Origin: Carex sylvatica
Lineage: Eukaryota > Streptophyta > Magnoliopsida > Poales > Cyperaceae
NCBI GenBank assembly: GCA_964058845.1
Contig: CAXKVR010000425.1
Coordinates: 1-31,864 of the forward strand
Direction of reading: 5' to 3'
DNA length: 31,864 nt
Shown here: positions 1-9,864 of the stretch, in pieces
Position numbering within the stretch: the first letter of the stretch is position 1
Layout of the letters: the number at the start of each line of letters is the position of its first letter
Notes under the pieces: model-generated
What the model was told of the DNA's origin: nothing
The model's input: only the letters and a program-made list of their open reading frames with translations
Database searches by the model: none
Position numbers and translations under genes: made by a program

Positions 1-480
1 TGGTAATGTCGGAATTGGGAAAAATGGAAGAACTTGAAATATGTCGATCGAATTAGGAAGGAGAGAGAAGAGAGGTCGAGAGAATTTATAGGAGGTGCAC
101 AGGCGCACAGCTAAGTTTGGGAAGGAAGGAGATAAGTAGGCGCTGAGATTTAGTTCGTAATTAGTTAGATTTATATCTTGGCTTTCTTTATTACAAATCC
201 CGTCGTAGGCCGGAAAAGGTTGCGTTTTTTAAAATCGAGGTGGTCCAATCCGATCCTCTCCATTATTGTTTGATCAATGAAGGTGCATCGGAGACGTTCA
301 ATTGGAAATGGACTGTTTATACTGACATGACGTTTCGCCAGAAAACCAGGTCGGTAAAGGTTACAATTAATCTACATCGTACATATATAAATAAACAGTA
401 AGATCCGCATAGTATTATCCAATAGAGACTGCAGAATTGTACGAGAGCAACGCGTAATCCTGAGATGGGGGAATCCGAAA

Positions 481-636
481 CCTCTGAGATATCATAACTT
501 TTGCGTGACTGACATGTACGGTGATTATTCGGGGATAGCGAGGGGAACAGTATCATTTGGCTTTGAGATTCCTGCGACGTATTTAAACGGTTGAGATTTT
601 CCAGAAAGACACTCAAACTTTGAGATATCTCAGAGG
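481..636. mobile_element. Small non-autonomous DNA element (MITE), 156 bp
   Basis: The segment starts with CCTCTGAGATATC and ends with the exact reverse complement GATATCTCAGAGG, a perfect 13-bp terminal inverted repeat. The inverted match continues more weakly inward. The interior (AACTTTTGCGTG, ATTCGGGGATAGCG, TATTTAAACGGTTGAGATTTTCC) is clearly related to the foldback element near 18539-18957, so both belong to one dispersed family. I see no convincing target-site duplication, so the superfamily is not assigned. No coding capacity is visible. Confidence 0.7.
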
Positions 637-1001
637 AAATCAATTCGAGACTGGGAAGGTACTGCGGAAGTGTGGCCCCGCTAACTCGTTGCGACGGGTA
701 CAAGTTTCCAGAACTTTCGGGTCCACAAGACAGTTTCTAGGAACTTGTGAGCTGGGATCAGGTACATATTTTCTCTCTCCAGATGTCAGCGATTTTTTTA
801 GTGCTCCGAGTTCATATTAATCATTTGAGCGAGGAACTTTATGCTTCTTTATTAAAATTGATTTAGCGCGTAGTCAAGAGTAATTTTTTAGAAAATGTGC
901 AAGGATGGAATATAGGGTCCTGAAAATCAGAAAATGCGCACCCCAAATAAAGAATATATTACATCAAAGTTTTTAAAATATATATATGAGAAGAGTTCAA
1001 T
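637..1001. other. Non-coding stretch, nothing recognised
   Basis: A+T-rich sequence between two mobile elements. I see no gene, no RNA gene and no clear repeat. The first 480 bases of the window are similarly without a recognisable feature. Confidence 0.5.
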
Positions 1002-1368
1002 GCTCCATTTTTTTATGTCTCATTATATTCATATTTTATATCTTTATTTTTTTTATATCCAAAGTCTAAATTATCGGTCCAAACCGTTCAACACAATATT
1101 CATACTAAAATAAAGTTAGGAATGAAATTTTATAATTTTTGAATTTTTCTTACTATTTTTTAAGATGGATAGAAAATCATTGTTTTTGGAACGGTGAAAA
1201 AACAATGATTTTGTACCTATCTTAAAAAATAGTAAAAAAAATTCAAAAATTATAAAATTTCATCCATAGACATATTTTAATATAAATATCATGTTGAGCG
1301 ATTTAGATCAATAATTTGGACTTTAAAAACGAAGATATAAAATATGAGGTATAAATAAGCTACCATGC
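1002..1368. mobile_element. Palindromic (foldback) MITE-like element, 367 bp
   Basis: Nearly the whole segment is one imperfect palindrome. The outer arm around 1002-1140 (CATATTTTATATCTTTATTTT, AAACCGTTCAACACAATATTC) pairs with 1240-1368 (AAAACGAAGATATAAAATATG, ATCATGTTGAGCGATTT). The inner stem, built on TACTATTTTTTAAGAT and AATCATTGTTTTT, closes on a loop of about nine bases near 1188-1196. No protein is encoded. A related palindrome lies at 27600-28080. Transcription through it would give a long hairpin RNA. The superfamily is unknown. Confidence 0.75.
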
Positions 1369-1394
1369 TTTGCAAATTAAAGTGAGCATTTTAA

Positions 1395-1815
1395 TTTGCG
1401 CTCATATCTATAGTTTCAAAGTTCAAATAGTCAAGTCAAACTTCTCAACATGTTATTCATATTGAAATGTGCTTGGAGACCAAATTTTATATTTTTTGAA
1501 AAAATTTCCTATTTTTTTAGAATTTTTCAAAATTAGTGTTTTTCATTGGATAAAAAATAATAAACAAAATCAGAAAATTATAACATTTCAACTTTGTTTT
1601 GATTGTCATCAAGGGCTTGTACAAGCATACTAATGTGGATAATTTCTAAACGTTGATTTTTCAACTTATATATAAACAATATCAAAATGTGATACTTTTT
1701 TACGAGCACATAAATAAAATAACATAGATCACATCTAACGGTTTTGTTTTGACGTTTATGATTTAAATTTTGAGTTAGTAAGGTTTTAAAAATGGAGGCA
1801 TGGTAGAGGCACAAA
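1395..1815. repeat. Diverged copy of the palindromic repeat family
   Basis: The phrases CAACATGTTATTCATATTGAAATG, GTGCTTGGAGACCAAATTTTA and ATAGATCACATCTAACGGTT recur in the element at 27.6-28.1 kb, where the last one is GAGATCACATCTAACGGTT. This looks like a more eroded member of the same family lying next to the 1002-1368 copy. The ends are not clear. The open frame across its right half is incidental. Confidence 0.45.
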
Positions 1816-1982
1816 AAATGAAGACATTTGAAGCCTCCTCATATAAAAATTCAACATTTATAACCACTCAAAAAATATTAGCACATTATTTAACAAGAGT
1901 AAAATATATAATCCATGTTAAAGAATATTGTAGCTCAAACTAATTTTCAATTAATCTATTAATATACCTGTATAATACTAAA

Positions 1983-2011
1983 CTAGTATCCTACCTGTGC
2001 ATTGTAACAAA
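1983..2011 (-). mobile_element. Helitron-like 3' terminus (minus strand), degenerate
   Basis: Read on the minus strand, the sequence is GTTACAATGCACAGGTAGGATACTAGTT. This is a degenerate version of the monocot Helitron end GTTGCAACGCACGGG-N-CTAG|T, whose clean form is at 19328-19356 in this window. The element body would lie to the right. I cannot identify its 5' terminus, and the hairpin has lost pairing, so this is probably an old remnant. Confidence 0.4.
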
Positions 2012-2169
2012 AATATATTATAAAATGAAGAAGATCAAAATTTTGATTTACAATTTGAATTTCAAACTTTTATGCAAGTAAAGAGATTTGATAAAAAAAA
2101 AAAAAAATGTGGTATACTAAATGCACCACTAATTGCTCTAGAAACTAAAAATAATCGCAATTAAAAGTA

Positions 2170-3179
2170 AATATATGAGTTTAGAGAAATTTGACACGCG
2201 AGGGGTGATAACGGAGTTCGGCAAATCAAAGGCCTATGTTTTCAGGGCATCGCAACCTTTTCTAAGTGCACCTTTCTATACCTAACAAGAAAGAGTTACA
2301 ACTTGTGAACCGGTGAGCCTTTACAAAACCTTCAGGAAGTCACACGACTAACTCAAAGAGATAACAAGGTCTCAAAGTTTTAGAAACTCAAGATAAACAT
2401 TTAAGATCTCACTCTAACCTAATCTAACTCAAGATTAGTGAAGTGAGTTTGAGGTTGTTTGAGAAATATTGAAGTTTTAAGTTCAATCAACAATGGAGGA
2501 ACCAAGCTCACAAAAAATTACTTTTAGAAAGATTAGGGCGGCTGGGATACATTTGGGGAGAAGCCCAAAGGTTTATTTATAAAGACAGCTCCAAAAGGAG
2601 CTTTCTGACATGTTACAGACGTTTGATAAAATGTTATAACGTTTTAGCTCAATTTGAATTTATATTTTTTTTTTCTATGAGATCGATCAAAATGTTACCA
2701 ACGATTTGGCTCTGTAAAACTTGATCAAAAAGAGGTTTTTTGAAAACATGAATTTAATTAAAATGTTACCAATATTTATAAAACGTCTGTAACGTTTGAG
2801 GTTAAATCTGAGTTTGATCAAGCTGTTTCTTAGTGTTTTCTTACAGGTTAAATCATTATAATGTTTTATAAACGTTACCAACATTTGTATCATATTGAAA
2901 CAACATCAAATACACTTTATCAAGTTTAAAATATTACAATTTAAAATCTTGATAAGTGTCTTCATGACTTCTTCAGTTCAAGCAATCCATATTGCAATTC
3001 CAATTTGCTTGAACCTGCATAACTCTAAAAATAGAAGAAATCATAAAATTCAATCATTGTATATTTTTGCTCTATCTGAACTTTTAGAAAATCGTCCAAC
3101 TTCTGAGTGCGTCCGCATTAGGCTCGGACTTTTTTCTGTGTTACCCTGAAGTTCACAGAAATTGGCTAAGTACAAATTC
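2170..3179 (-). mobile_element. LTR-like segment of a retrotransposon remnant
   Basis: On the minus strand this follows directly after the truncated gag. It contains a TATA-like TTTATAAATAAACC near 2573-2586 and then an untranslated-leader-like stretch. A second copy of the same layout is found at 8640-9300: the block GTTTAGAGAAATTTGACACG ... AACGGAGTTCGG ... GTGCACCTTTCTATACC at 2178-2284 matches GTTAGAGAAATTGACAAAG ... AACGAAGCTCGG ... GCGCACCTTTTTATTATCC at 8770-8874. Two dispersed copies, a promoter-like site and gag adjacency support an LTR. The ends (TG...CA) and primer-binding site are not identified. Phrases such as ATGTTACCAA and AACGTTACCAAC recur through 2690-2890. Confidence 0.5.
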
Positions 3180-4318
3180 AAATAAAATCCTGATTTTAAC
3201 AATAATCTGTAAGTCCCAATAGCCTCCACTTCAGCTTCATTGCCATCGTCCACAAAGTTTAATCTCTCATCATCACTTGGCTTCCGGCAATTTAGGCAAC
3301 CCTGCAAAGATATACTTATGTGAATAGTTGCACTTGAATCTATCCACCAAGTATATCTTGATATAGAAGATAAATTAACTTCCGTACAAACCATAACAAG
3401 AGATTTACCTTTCTTAACACGCCATGCATGGTAATTCTGGTAATGAATCTTCTTGTGTCCAACCGCACCACAGAAGTAACATGCATTTTTCGAAGTGGCA
3501 ACTTTCTTGCCCTTATCCTGTTTCTTGTTGGTGATCAATGCAGCATCTTTATTATCCTTAGTCTGATCAGATCTCTTACGCTTAGCTGAAGCCTTAGATT
3601 TGAAAGTTGTAGCAAAATGAATACTTTCTGTCTTATGTTGGTTCAGTCTTTCCTCTTCTTCCATACAATGAGAGATTAGTTCATTGAGTGGCAATTTGTC
3701 CTTTTGATAATTGTAGCTCATCCTAAATTGTCCAAAATGTGGAGGAAGTGGTATCAATGCTAAATGCACCAAGAGATCATCAGAGATCTTCAACTTAAGT
3801 GCCCTTAGTTTTGAAACAACATTAGACATTTCCATGATGTACTCCCTAATACTTTCCTTATCTTTATATTTCACTGAGACAAGTTTGGTCAAGAGTGTAC
3901 CAATTTCAGACTTTTTATTCTTTAGAAACATTGTCTCAACTTCAGCCAAAAATGTCTTGGCATTGGTAATTGAATCAAAAATCGAGCCTCTAAATGCCTC
4001 AGGAATTGACCTTTTCATGATCATTAGACTCACTCTATTAGATCTATCCCACTTTTTCTCAAGCCTCTGAATTTTAATAATTTCATCAGCCGTTGAGGTA
4101 TTAGTGACTTTGGGACATTTTATCCTGAGTGCTAAGTCTAAATCCATGACACCGAGAGTTATCATAACACTCTCCTGCCAATACTTAAAATTGATTTCAT
4201 TTAACATAGGTATGTCTTTTAGGCTAGTAGTAACGCTTGCTGAAAATACGAACAAAAAACACACAAAACAACCACGATTTAGTAAAATTAAATTCTGAAT
4301 TTTATAAATTATGTTCAA
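3132..4318 (-). pseudogene. Copia-type retrotransposon gag with start of protease, truncated
   Basis: One open frame of about 420 codons runs from 4318 downward. The first ~30 residues look leader-derived; family-like sequence begins near SLKDIPMLNEINFKYW (residues 32-47). The gag-type (UBN2) nucleocapsid domain follows, then a Lys-rich linker and a zinc knuckle at C280, C283 and H288. The expected fourth ligand at 293 is tyrosine, so the CCHC finger is broken. A protease start WWIDSSATIHIS follows, with active-site Asp327-Ser-Ser where DSG/DTG is expected. Homology fades soon after residue 370, and integrase and reverse transcriptase are absent. The frame reads into LTR-like sequence instead. 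The product would have formed the particle around retrotransposon RNA. This copy cannot transpose by itself. Confidence 0.85.
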
Positions 4319-4725
4319 ACAAAGGCTAAGCTTTATCCATTATAAACAAAGTATCGGTTTCCATTAATTGTTCACGGGAGGGTAAAGAATTAATTTCTTA
4401 TGATACTTTGTCGCAATAATAAAATAATGATGATTTAATAACATATCGACAACATGCCTCTGGAGGGCCGATATTATTGACATATACTTTAACCATAATA
4501 ATTATCACTTGACTCCATTATTACTCAATTTGTGCATAAAACTTTAACAATTATTACCTTCCAGAGGGCCGGCAATTAATTGCTTCAATTAAATGCACAT
4601 TTAAATCTCTTTTATATAATGAATTTAAAATAATTTTGTCAAAAGAGGCACCAGAGGGTACAATAATGACTCAATTAATTCAATTCAAGATATATACAAC
4701 TTCAATGCCTTCATAAGAATCATAA
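4319..4725 (-). mobile_element. Probable 5' leader/LTR-side sequence of the Copia remnant
   Basis: A+T-rich sequence upstream of gag on the minus strand, with no open frame. A short G+C-rich motif recurs at roughly 100-bp spacing: CCTCTGGAGGGCCG (about 4457), CTTCCAGAGGGCCGG (about 4559) and GGCACCAGAGGGTAC (about 4647). Such repeated leader blocks are consistent with an untranslated region or LTR of the element. The left boundary is gag. The right boundary is not defined and may be the Helitron-like motif at 4726. Confidence 0.4.
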
Positions 4726-4750
4726 TCTATACTATAAAAAAAAACATATT
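4726..4750 (+). mobile_element. Helitron-like 5' terminus
   Basis: TCTATACTATAAAAAAAA preceded by A matches the A|TC insertion boundary and the TCTATACTAT start known from plant Helitrons. No matching 3' hairpin plus CTAG was found close downstream. The end at 19356 is on the same strand, but many other elements lie between. It is best read as an orphan or truncated end. Confidence 0.35.
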
Positions 4751-4844
4751 ATATATTATTTCCTGTCCTTATCATGTGCTATCAGGTCTGAGAAGTATTA
4801 GGGAACAAATGAATGATATAAATACAAATAATCAATAATAACAG

Positions 4845-4963
4845 GGGTAGTTTTGCAAAAGAGCATGTATGAAGGAGCTAGGAAGGTGCTCACCGCCACT
4901 AAGACATTAGTGCTATGCCAGAATGGAGATATCCCATCGGAATTGATTGCCCAATACGGCTGA
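4845..4963 (+). pseudogene. Exon-like fragment ending in a stop codon, gene unknown
   Basis: After a possible acceptor (TAATAACAG|GG), an open frame of 38 codons reads VVLQKSMYEGARKVL, continues through a Thr/Leu-rich part and ends SELIAQYG then TGA. The stretch is richer in G+C than its surroundings and its amino-acid composition is protein-like, unlike the other frames here. It looks like the terminal exon of a gene or a captured gene piece. I do not recognise the family. No upstream exon was found, since the Copia remnant lies there. Confidence 0.35.
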
Positions 4964-5801
4964 GGTACCACTAAAATTTATTCACCGTTTATAATTTCTT
5001 TATCACTACTCTTTTCTAAGACTCTCCAGTTTCATATTATAATGAAACGGGCTCTTATGCCTTTTTTTTTAATTTTTTTTTCTTTATCAACATCTATTAA
5101 ATATAAAGACGGCCAATATATTTTTTTTTTGAGAAACCAATGGTTAGTAATTGTCTAAAATTGGCATTTTAGAGATCAATATTTGGTTATAAAATGTTTT
5201 TTTTTTACACTGTTGTACTAAAACTGTAATTGTATTTCTTGCTTCCGAGAATTACGAAAGGGCGCTATTAGAACCGCACATCGAATAAGAATTTTGCCTT
5301 GGGTATTGACTTTTTTTATTTTTACATTAGAACTGCAAATCGAAAGCATGTCATTAAAACCGCCCAGACTTAATTAGATAACGATTTTATAAATTTTAAC
5401 TGTTTTCCTTTTTATTGTATTTCTATATTTTGTAATTTATTTGTAGACTGTAGTAGTACTGATAATGTACATAAGCTTGAAAGTAAAAAAGACAAAAGAA
5501 TGTGTATCAAGAAATTGATTATTTGTATTTTTAGTATAAAAAAATGAACAGCAAATATAAAAATATAAAGATTCACAAAAATTACCATTTTATTCTTAAT
5601 AATCCACCAAATTTCTTAGTTATAGTTTAAGTTTATAATATAAACAAATAAACAATTAACTCGTACATTTGACAAATTATTATGAGCTGCCTTGATCATA
5701 CAAGCGCGCACAACCGATATGTACAACATCTGACATTTTGGGACTCAATCTGATGGTCTTAACTCTAGTAACAAATCTATAACCGATCATAGAGGTACTT
5801 G
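4964..5801. other. Non-coding A+T-rich stretch
   Basis: No gene is visible. A short phrase recurs: ATTAGAACCGCACATCGAA (about 5268), ATTAGAACTGCAAATCGAA (about 5328) and ATTAAAACCGCCC (about 5353). This hints at an eroded repeat but does not define an element. Confidence 0.45.
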
Positions 5802-6120
5802 GAGCATCTACATCTCTGAAACTCTTGGAGTTTCTAATTTGATGTGGCAGTTTTTAAACCAGTTTAGAGATGCAGATGGATTTCTTATTTAGAAACTTTG
5901 ATCCAAAGTTTATTAATAAGAAATCGTTTATAAACTTTGACGTGGCCAAATAATTCGCTGAATTTTTTTTCTCCTGTAATTTATTTGCTGATGTGGCAAT
6001 TAAGAAACTCTAATTTTAGTTTCAGAGATATGGGGGTTTAGAAACTTTCATAGACAAAATTTGTAAAAATTAGTTAACAGTTATTTAGAAACTCCAAAAG
6101 TTTCAGGGATGTAGATGCTC
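5802..6120. mobile_element. MITE with 36-bp terminal inverted repeats, 319 bp
   Basis: The left end GAGCATCTACATCTCTGAAA, continuing as CTCTTGGAGTTTCTAA, is matched inverted at the right end (TTAGAAACTCCAAAAG then TTTCAGGGATGTAGATGCTC). Only two or so mismatches occur over about 36 bp. The interior has repeated AGAAACTTT and GTGGCA motifs and no coding capacity. The GAGCATCT-type end is common among plant MITEs. The flanks (TACTTG / TAAGCC) do not give an unambiguous target duplication, so the superfamily is left open. Confidence 0.85.
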
Positions 6121-6425
6121 TAAGCCGCTTTTATAATTTTTTTTTTGTTTTATTGAAATTCAACTAAATTTTTTTTTATTAATTTTTATAAGGTTCAGTC
6201 TTCTCATAAAATGCTAAATGTGTTCTCATAATTTAATAGTTAAAATTTAACTTTGTAATTATAAAAATCTGGATTTAAATTTTACCTACTACATACTGAC
6301 TCGTCATACTGAGCCAATATTTTAATCTCCACAGAGGAACCAAAAGGTGCCGCTAGCACATTCAACAAAAAGGAAAGTGTCGCTACCAGTTAACGGTCAA
6401 GTTCAAATAAAAAAAAAAGAGAGTT
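6121..6425. other. Non-coding A+T-rich stretch
   Basis: No gene or element recognised. A 15-bp phrase, GTTAACGGTCAAGT, is repeated at about 6389 and 6423 on either side of an A-run. Confidence 0.45.
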
Positions 6426-7010
6426 AACGGTCAAGTGGTGACTGGTGAAGGGACTGTACAACAGGGCCCACCTGACGTGTCACAGATACAGCCACAAGAC
6501 GACCTGACTGGTCCATGGAGGTCCCGTGAATGTTGCCGTTGCCGTTGCGTGACCATCGGACAACGCGGCCCAATCAAAGCTCCAAGCTGTTGTTTTCTGG
6601 CAACAAAATAATTCCGTAAATAATACGATTTTATTAAGACTTTAAAAATTAGTGATAAAAAAGACGGTTAACGAATGCAGCTTTTGTTTTCTTGTTCAGG
6701 TGTTTCAATGCTTGGATCCTCTCCATCTCTTGCGTATAATTCCTACCGTATGATCTCAAATTAACGGTCTCGATCTTGTTGGATAATGTAATGAAGTCCG
6801 TTGGATTGGAGAGGAGCTGATGAGGGGAAATGAAGTGGTGAGGGTCACGTCTGATGCGTGAAGGAAGGGGAAAGGTTGGGCAGCTTTATGTCGCCGAACC
6901 GCGGGAAATTAAATAAATGTATAAATCACAGTTCATGATGGATCATGGATGGATGTTACATGGACCCATCAGGGGAATGAGCTGCTGCCTGGTGGGCTCT
7001 ATGTTCTGTC
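6426..7010. other. Low-copy, G+C-richer stretch with promoter-like motifs, no coding frame
   Basis: This part is clearly less A+T-rich than its surroundings. It carries ACGT-core and TCP-type motifs: GGGCCCACCTGACGTGTC (about 6463-6480), GCGGCCCAATC (about 6565) and GTCACGTCTGATGCGTG (about 6844). No long frame, splice-bounded exon or transposon end is visible. It may be a surviving upstream region of a lost or relocated gene, or an enhancer-like region. This rests on composition and short motifs only. Confidence 0.3.
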
Positions 7011-7911
7011 CATTTAAAACTCAATTTGATCATATATTTGTCAAAACAGATTGTTAGATCTATAACCATTTCAGTTGTTTAATCAGTCGATATGTACTAT
7101 TAGTACAATTACATCTATTTTTGAAAAATAAATAAACAATCAATTTTTTTTTTTAGATTTGATTTATTATTTCTAAAATAAAAAATCTACATCGTTCATA
7201 TTTTCTGAAATTGGTACTCAGCAGTCATCATTTAATTTTATATTACTCCAGGTGGTCTTTTATTCTATTTCGATTACGCTCTAATTCCCTATTTACAAAA
7301 AATATGAGAAAGTCCGCTCTGCAAAGTAATGTGCAAAATAGTTTTATCCAGTTGACTTCAACTCCCATGACCGCCAAAAAAAAAAAAAAAATTAGTGTTA
7401 ATAAACCAGCACTCATATTTAAGAATCAACTTTTGGACATAACAAAAGGTAATATTCTTTGAAAAATTGTGAGTTCAAAATTCAAATGGAGATTTTTTGA
7501 TAGATATATATAAAAATTGAAAGACTAAAATTTCATCTTTTTCTAAGAAAATGCTTCTCGTATTTACTTTTAATCGGAATTATATTTAAATTACAAATTT
7601 TTATTCTTGTTGAATTATTTTCAAATTCTAACTTGGCCACTATGCTCGAGAGAGTTTGAAATTTGAGTTGGCTCGCTCGATCTTGATTTCAAATAGCCAT
7701 AATATATAATCATATTATTCAATTAAAGTATACAGTCATTAATATAAAATAGGAACCTTACTTTTTTTTTATTATAAATATTCCAAATTTTATTATAAAA
7801 TCATCAGAGTATTTGATTATTAATAAATTTCTCTAAATAAGAAAAAAAATATACTTTTTTTTTATAATATGAATTTTTTTAAAAAAATCTGAGATTATGT
7901 AGGGCAAAAAC
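7011..7911. other. Non-coding A+T-rich stretch
   Basis: Homopolymer A and T runs dominate. The one frame in it (7211-7462) has random-looking composition with a poly-Lys run caused by a poly-A tract. Nothing is supported. Confidence 0.5.
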
Positions 7912-8031
7912 TAGGGATGCAAACGGACTGGATGCAGATAGTGGTAAAATCGGATATTTAGATATATGTATCTAATTTTTGGATATGGATTCAGATACAA
8001 ACCAATAATATCCAACCCGTTTGCACCCCTA
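7912..8031. mobile_element. hAT-type MITE, 120 bp
   Basis: The ends are TAGGGATGCAAACGGACTGG and, inverted, TAGGGGTGCAAACGGGTTGG, 17 of 20 matching. This is the TAGGG-type end known from plant hAT elements. The flanks carry a direct repeat with one difference, GGCAAAAAC on the left and GGCGAAAAC on the right, in keeping with the 8-bp hAT target duplication. The interior (GGATATTTAGATATATGTAT and its partner) is partly palindromic. The decayed hAT copy at 29506 has a similar TAGGGATGGCAATGGG end and could be related to its mobiliser. Confidence 0.85.
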
Positions 8032-8394
8032 CGGCGAAAACTCGATTTTACTTGGAATAAAAAAAAAAAGAAATAGCATGAGTTGTTGAAACTCAACCAT
8101 TTACAATGCTACTCAAATTGACCCCTCCACTTATAAATGTCCAAATCAATCAATAACAATTTGCTTAAATCTATGTCACAGAAATACGTATAACTGCAAG
8201 TCGACAGCCCCATTAGGCCTTTGTTCTTATCGAATTTTCAGAAATGATTCCACTAGCGCGAAACTAGAAAATTAAGATTGGATGAAAAATCAAATGTAGT
8301 ATGATGAAAGATATCATATAAAATTTATAGACCTTTAAGTTAGCACTCTTTCTCAACACTGCCTTCGCCCCCTGCCTCCTACTTTAGTGCTATG

Positions 8395-8640
8395 CTCCCA
8401 ACAAATGGGGGCCGAACTAGACCTGACAGGCCCAAATCACTTTGTTTGTTGATTAGGGCTTTTAAGGCCCAAATAAGTCCAGTCAAAGAGCCGAGAGAGG
8501 TTGCCCTCCCTCCTAGTCCTACTCCTAGTCCTACTCCTCCTCCTCCTCCTCTGGCAGTGGCTCTAGGAGCAGTGGCTCTAGGAGCAGGAGTTTTCTTCTT
8601 CAGGGGGGTAGGTGATCTCGTTCCAAAAAATTAATCTCTG
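8395..8640 (+). promoter_or_regulatory. Promoter/5'-leader-like region with two site II (GGCCCA) boxes
   Basis: Two identical GGCCCAAAT boxes (8429-8437, 8466-8474) surround TTAGGGCTTTT (8453-8463). This spacing and type (TCP-binding site II plus a telo-box-like motif) is typical of plant housekeeping gene promoters. Downstream are simple repeats: CCTAGTCCTACT twice, a CCT run, and the 15-bp unit GCAGTGGCTCTAGGA twice (about 8554-8583). The 80-codon frame across these repeats is low-complexity and probably not a protein. No coding exon follows; LTR-like sequence begins at about 8640, so the transcription unit may be cut off. Confidence 0.4.
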
Positions 8641-9300
8641 CAACTTGTAATCAGATAGACAAGTTTGAAAGTCGTTCCTGCATTTAATTAATCTATTTAC
8701 TGTAAGCTCTTAGTGGAATCAAGATCTTGTAAATTAAATTAATATTAAGTGCATTAAAATAAATAGATAGAGTTAGAGAAATTGACAAAGGAGTTGGTAA
8801 CGAAGCTCGGTCTCATAAGGACCTACGTCTCTTGGGCAACACAACTTTAATAGGCGCACCTTTTTATTATCCAATGAAAAAATGAATACAAGTTGTGACT
8901 GGCATGAGACAACACTATTGCGGTCCACACAAACAACAGATGAATACGTACAACAACTCAAAGAAAGAAAGCGAGCAGACATGCTCAAAGATATAGGCAA
9001 GCTCACAAGCTCTAAGTCCAGACAATCACTAACTTCACTCTAATCTCATAATGGAATAATTTAGGTGAAGTATATTTGAAATTGCTAGAAAGGTAATTAA
9101 AATTTAGACACAAACAATAATGAATTAGACTTAAACTTCTAAAAAAAAATTCAAAATGTAAGATTTGTGATTGTATTCTCTCGTCTACTTGGATATAAAA
9201 CAGAGTCCACTATTTATATTTATAGTGACATTTAAAGGAGAGCCAACGGATCTATACAGATCACAAGATTTACAACCCTTTTTTTACACATTCACGTAGC
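8640..9300 (-). mobile_element. LTR-like fragment, second copy of the 2.2-3.2 kb family
   Basis: It shares an ordered series of blocks with 2160-2600: GTTAGAGAAATTGACAAAG, AACGAAGCTCGG, GGACCTACGT, GCAACACAACTTTAATAGGC, GCACCTTTTTATTATCC, ACAAGTTGTGAC, then AACTTCACTCTAATCTCATAATGG. On the minus strand a TATA-like stretch lies near 9205-9225. There is no associated gag or pol, so it is a solo or truncated LTR. The 77-codon minus-strand frame (8773-9006) has no family resemblance. Confidence 0.5.
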
Positions 9301-9864
9301 TGTTGGCTTTAAAAAATAATGTGAGGAAAGTTGTGTAATGTTTTATCGTTGGAGGTTTTTTAAATATGGGTTATATTCTTCGCTAAATGCTTCTCGCCTA
9401 TGAACTTCGCGTCTGTCGTTTCAATTCTCTCCTCCAATTTTAATCTACTGCTGCAAGGTTAGTACTTGGCCTATTACTTGACGGCATAGTGACAAACAAA
9501 TATTTCAGATTTAGTTCGGCGGTGTAAATAATTCGTGATTCGAGTATAATTCGGAAATGATTCGGTGCAACAATGAATTAATTTTTTTTTTTTTTGCTTT
9601 TTATCGTGAATGACTTGTGACTCATTTTATTCGTGAATAAAACGCATTATACATTTAATAAAATATATTATACATTTTTTTTACATTTTATTTGTATAGT
9701 TCAATTCGAAAATGTCAAAAAAACATTTAATACGCAGATTAAATGCGTACATTGTCACTATGCTCGGCAGTAATGAGGCAACTCTCTTCTTATCCTTTCT
9801 TGTCGTAGAAAGCTAAATTTCAGCTTGCCCTTTGGAAATATAATTTCCAATGAATAAAACATGA
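9301..9864. other. Non-coding stretch with local repeats
   Basis: ATTATACATTT recurs around 9649 and 9669, and TTAGTTCGGCG (9515) recurs at 9870. The second occurrence is the start of a candidate Harbinger-like element. No gene is visible. Confidence 0.4.

Noticed and set aside
317..703. 128-codon minus-strand frame
   Set aside because: It runs across the 481-636 MITE and its inverted repeats. Composition is random-looking, with no motif or splice context.
3834..4298. Two plus-strand frames opposite gag
   Set aside because: Shadows of the minus-strand Copia gag frame.
8392..8634. 80-codon plus-strand frame with a Pro-rich run
   Set aside because: The run comes from CCT and CCTAGTCCTACT simple repeats downstream of promoter-like motifs. 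No family resemblance.
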